Assembly (NCBI GenBank): GCA_030036985.1
Contig: JASHSD010000756.1
Span: 1-6,533 of the forward strand
Source of the DNA: Bryobacteraceae bacterium
Lineage (GTDB): Bacteria > Acidobacteriota > Terriglobia > Bryobacterales > Bryobacteraceae
DNA length: 6,533 nucleotides
Reading direction: 5' to 3'
Shown here: positions 6,200-6,533 of the stretch, in pieces
Layout: each line of letters begins with the position of its first letter
Numbering within the stretch: the first letter of the stretch is position 1
Program-made: the position numbers and the translations under genes
The notes under the pieces: model-generated
What the model was told of the DNA's origin: nothing
Databases searched by the model: none
The model's input: the letters and a program-made list of their open reading frames with translations, nothing else

Positions 6200-6533
6200 C
6201 GTGATCACCGTCGCTCCCATGCCGCCGGAGAAATGCGCGTATGCGCTGGCGCGCTACAGCCGCTCGGCCGATTCGATTCGCCAGTCGATCGACTGGGTGC
6301 GGTCGCACAATTCGCAGAGTTTTCTCGAGAGCTTCTACTTTCAATACGGGCATCAATCGATCGCCGACCTCGGCCACACGGTGCTCTGTTTCGAGGGCGT
6401 CAGCGAACTGGCGGCGAGCGAGATCGAAGACGAAACGCTGTGGGATGGCCAGGCGAAATCGTCGCGTTACCAGGATTTTTCCAAAGCCGGATTCATCACG
6501 CCGCCGGAACTGGAAGGCGATGCGGTGGTGCTC
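6189..6533 (+). CDS. thyX: Flavin-dependent thymidylate synthase-like protein, N-terminal part
   Basis: The frame stays open to the window end; 115 residues are visible. The text 'APMPPEKCAYALARYSRS' (9-26), 'SFLESFYFQYGHQSIADLGH' (44-63), 'VLCFEGVSELAASEIEDE' (65-82) and 'WDGQAKSSRYQDFS' (85-98) matches the ThyX fold, notably the 'GHxS' segment and the 'SxRY' segment. ThyX methylates dUMP to dTMP using methylenetetrahydrofolate and FAD/NADPH, so it fits beside dut. However, the classical RHR(x)7S signature is not there: 'EDE' (80-82) stands at the RHR position. This agrees with the long ThyX-like proteins of about 500 residues that carry a second domain, but that half lies outside the window. 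The start is taken as TTG 6189 ('MTKRVITVAP'); GTG 6201 is the main alternative and TTG 6165 would overlap dut. No ribosome binding site is seen. Confidence 0.82.
   Translation, partial: MTKRVITVAPMPPEKCAYALARYSRSADSIRQSIDWVRSHNSQSFLESFYFQYGHQSIADLGHTVLCFEGVSELAASEIEDETLWDGQAKSSRYQDFSKAGFITPPELEGDAVVL

Noticed and set aside
5685..6377. 230-codon - strand frame spanning dut and the thyX-like start
   Set aside because: It overlaps dut out of frame, becomes Arg-rich and shows no motif, whereas dut has all five dUTPase motifs.

Overview
The window looks like chromosomal DNA of an Acidobacteriota soil bacterium, probably of the Solibacter/Bryobacter group. The DNA is GC-rich, a TIGR03435 (DUF3738) 'soil-associated' protein ends at the left edge, and secreted VOC, DUF6152 and PQQ-like propeller proteins lie close together. 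These families are strongly expanded in that group. The assignment rests on recalled family knowledge, not on a search.

Left part, + strand (1-3623): the C-terminus of a TIGR03435 protein; a very acidic 166-residue protein of unknown function; the single-strand DNA exonuclease RecJ; and a secreted two-domain VOC protein. The last three are packed like an operon. recJ appears to start at the stop codon of the acidic gene, possibly on a rare ATT codon. The VOC gene starts on a TTG that overlaps the recJ stop (TTGA) and has a well-placed Shine-Dalgarno sequence.

Middle part, - strand (3630-5678): a small exported DUF6152 protein, tail to tail with the VOC gene after only 6 bases, and an exported beta-propeller protein. 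A 150-base gap between them holds a possible promoter for the DUF6152 gene and a pair of competing hairpins.

Right part: dut (dUTPase, - strand) and a thyX-like gene (+ strand, cut by the window end) are divergent. dUTPase makes dUMP, the substrate of flavin-dependent thymidylate synthase, so the pair forms a thymidylate-synthesis locus. Both probable TTG start codons sit at the two ends of one imperfect palindrome with overlapping -10-like boxes in its centre, and neither gene has a visible ribosome binding site. This suggests leaderless, co-regulated divergent transcription. The visible ThyX-like domain lacks the classical RHR motif, so it may be a diverged or tandem-domain form.

No RNA gene, insertion sequence, CRISPR array or attachment site was seen. 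The most interesting points are the dut/thyX start region, the missing RHR motif and the probable ATT start of recJ.
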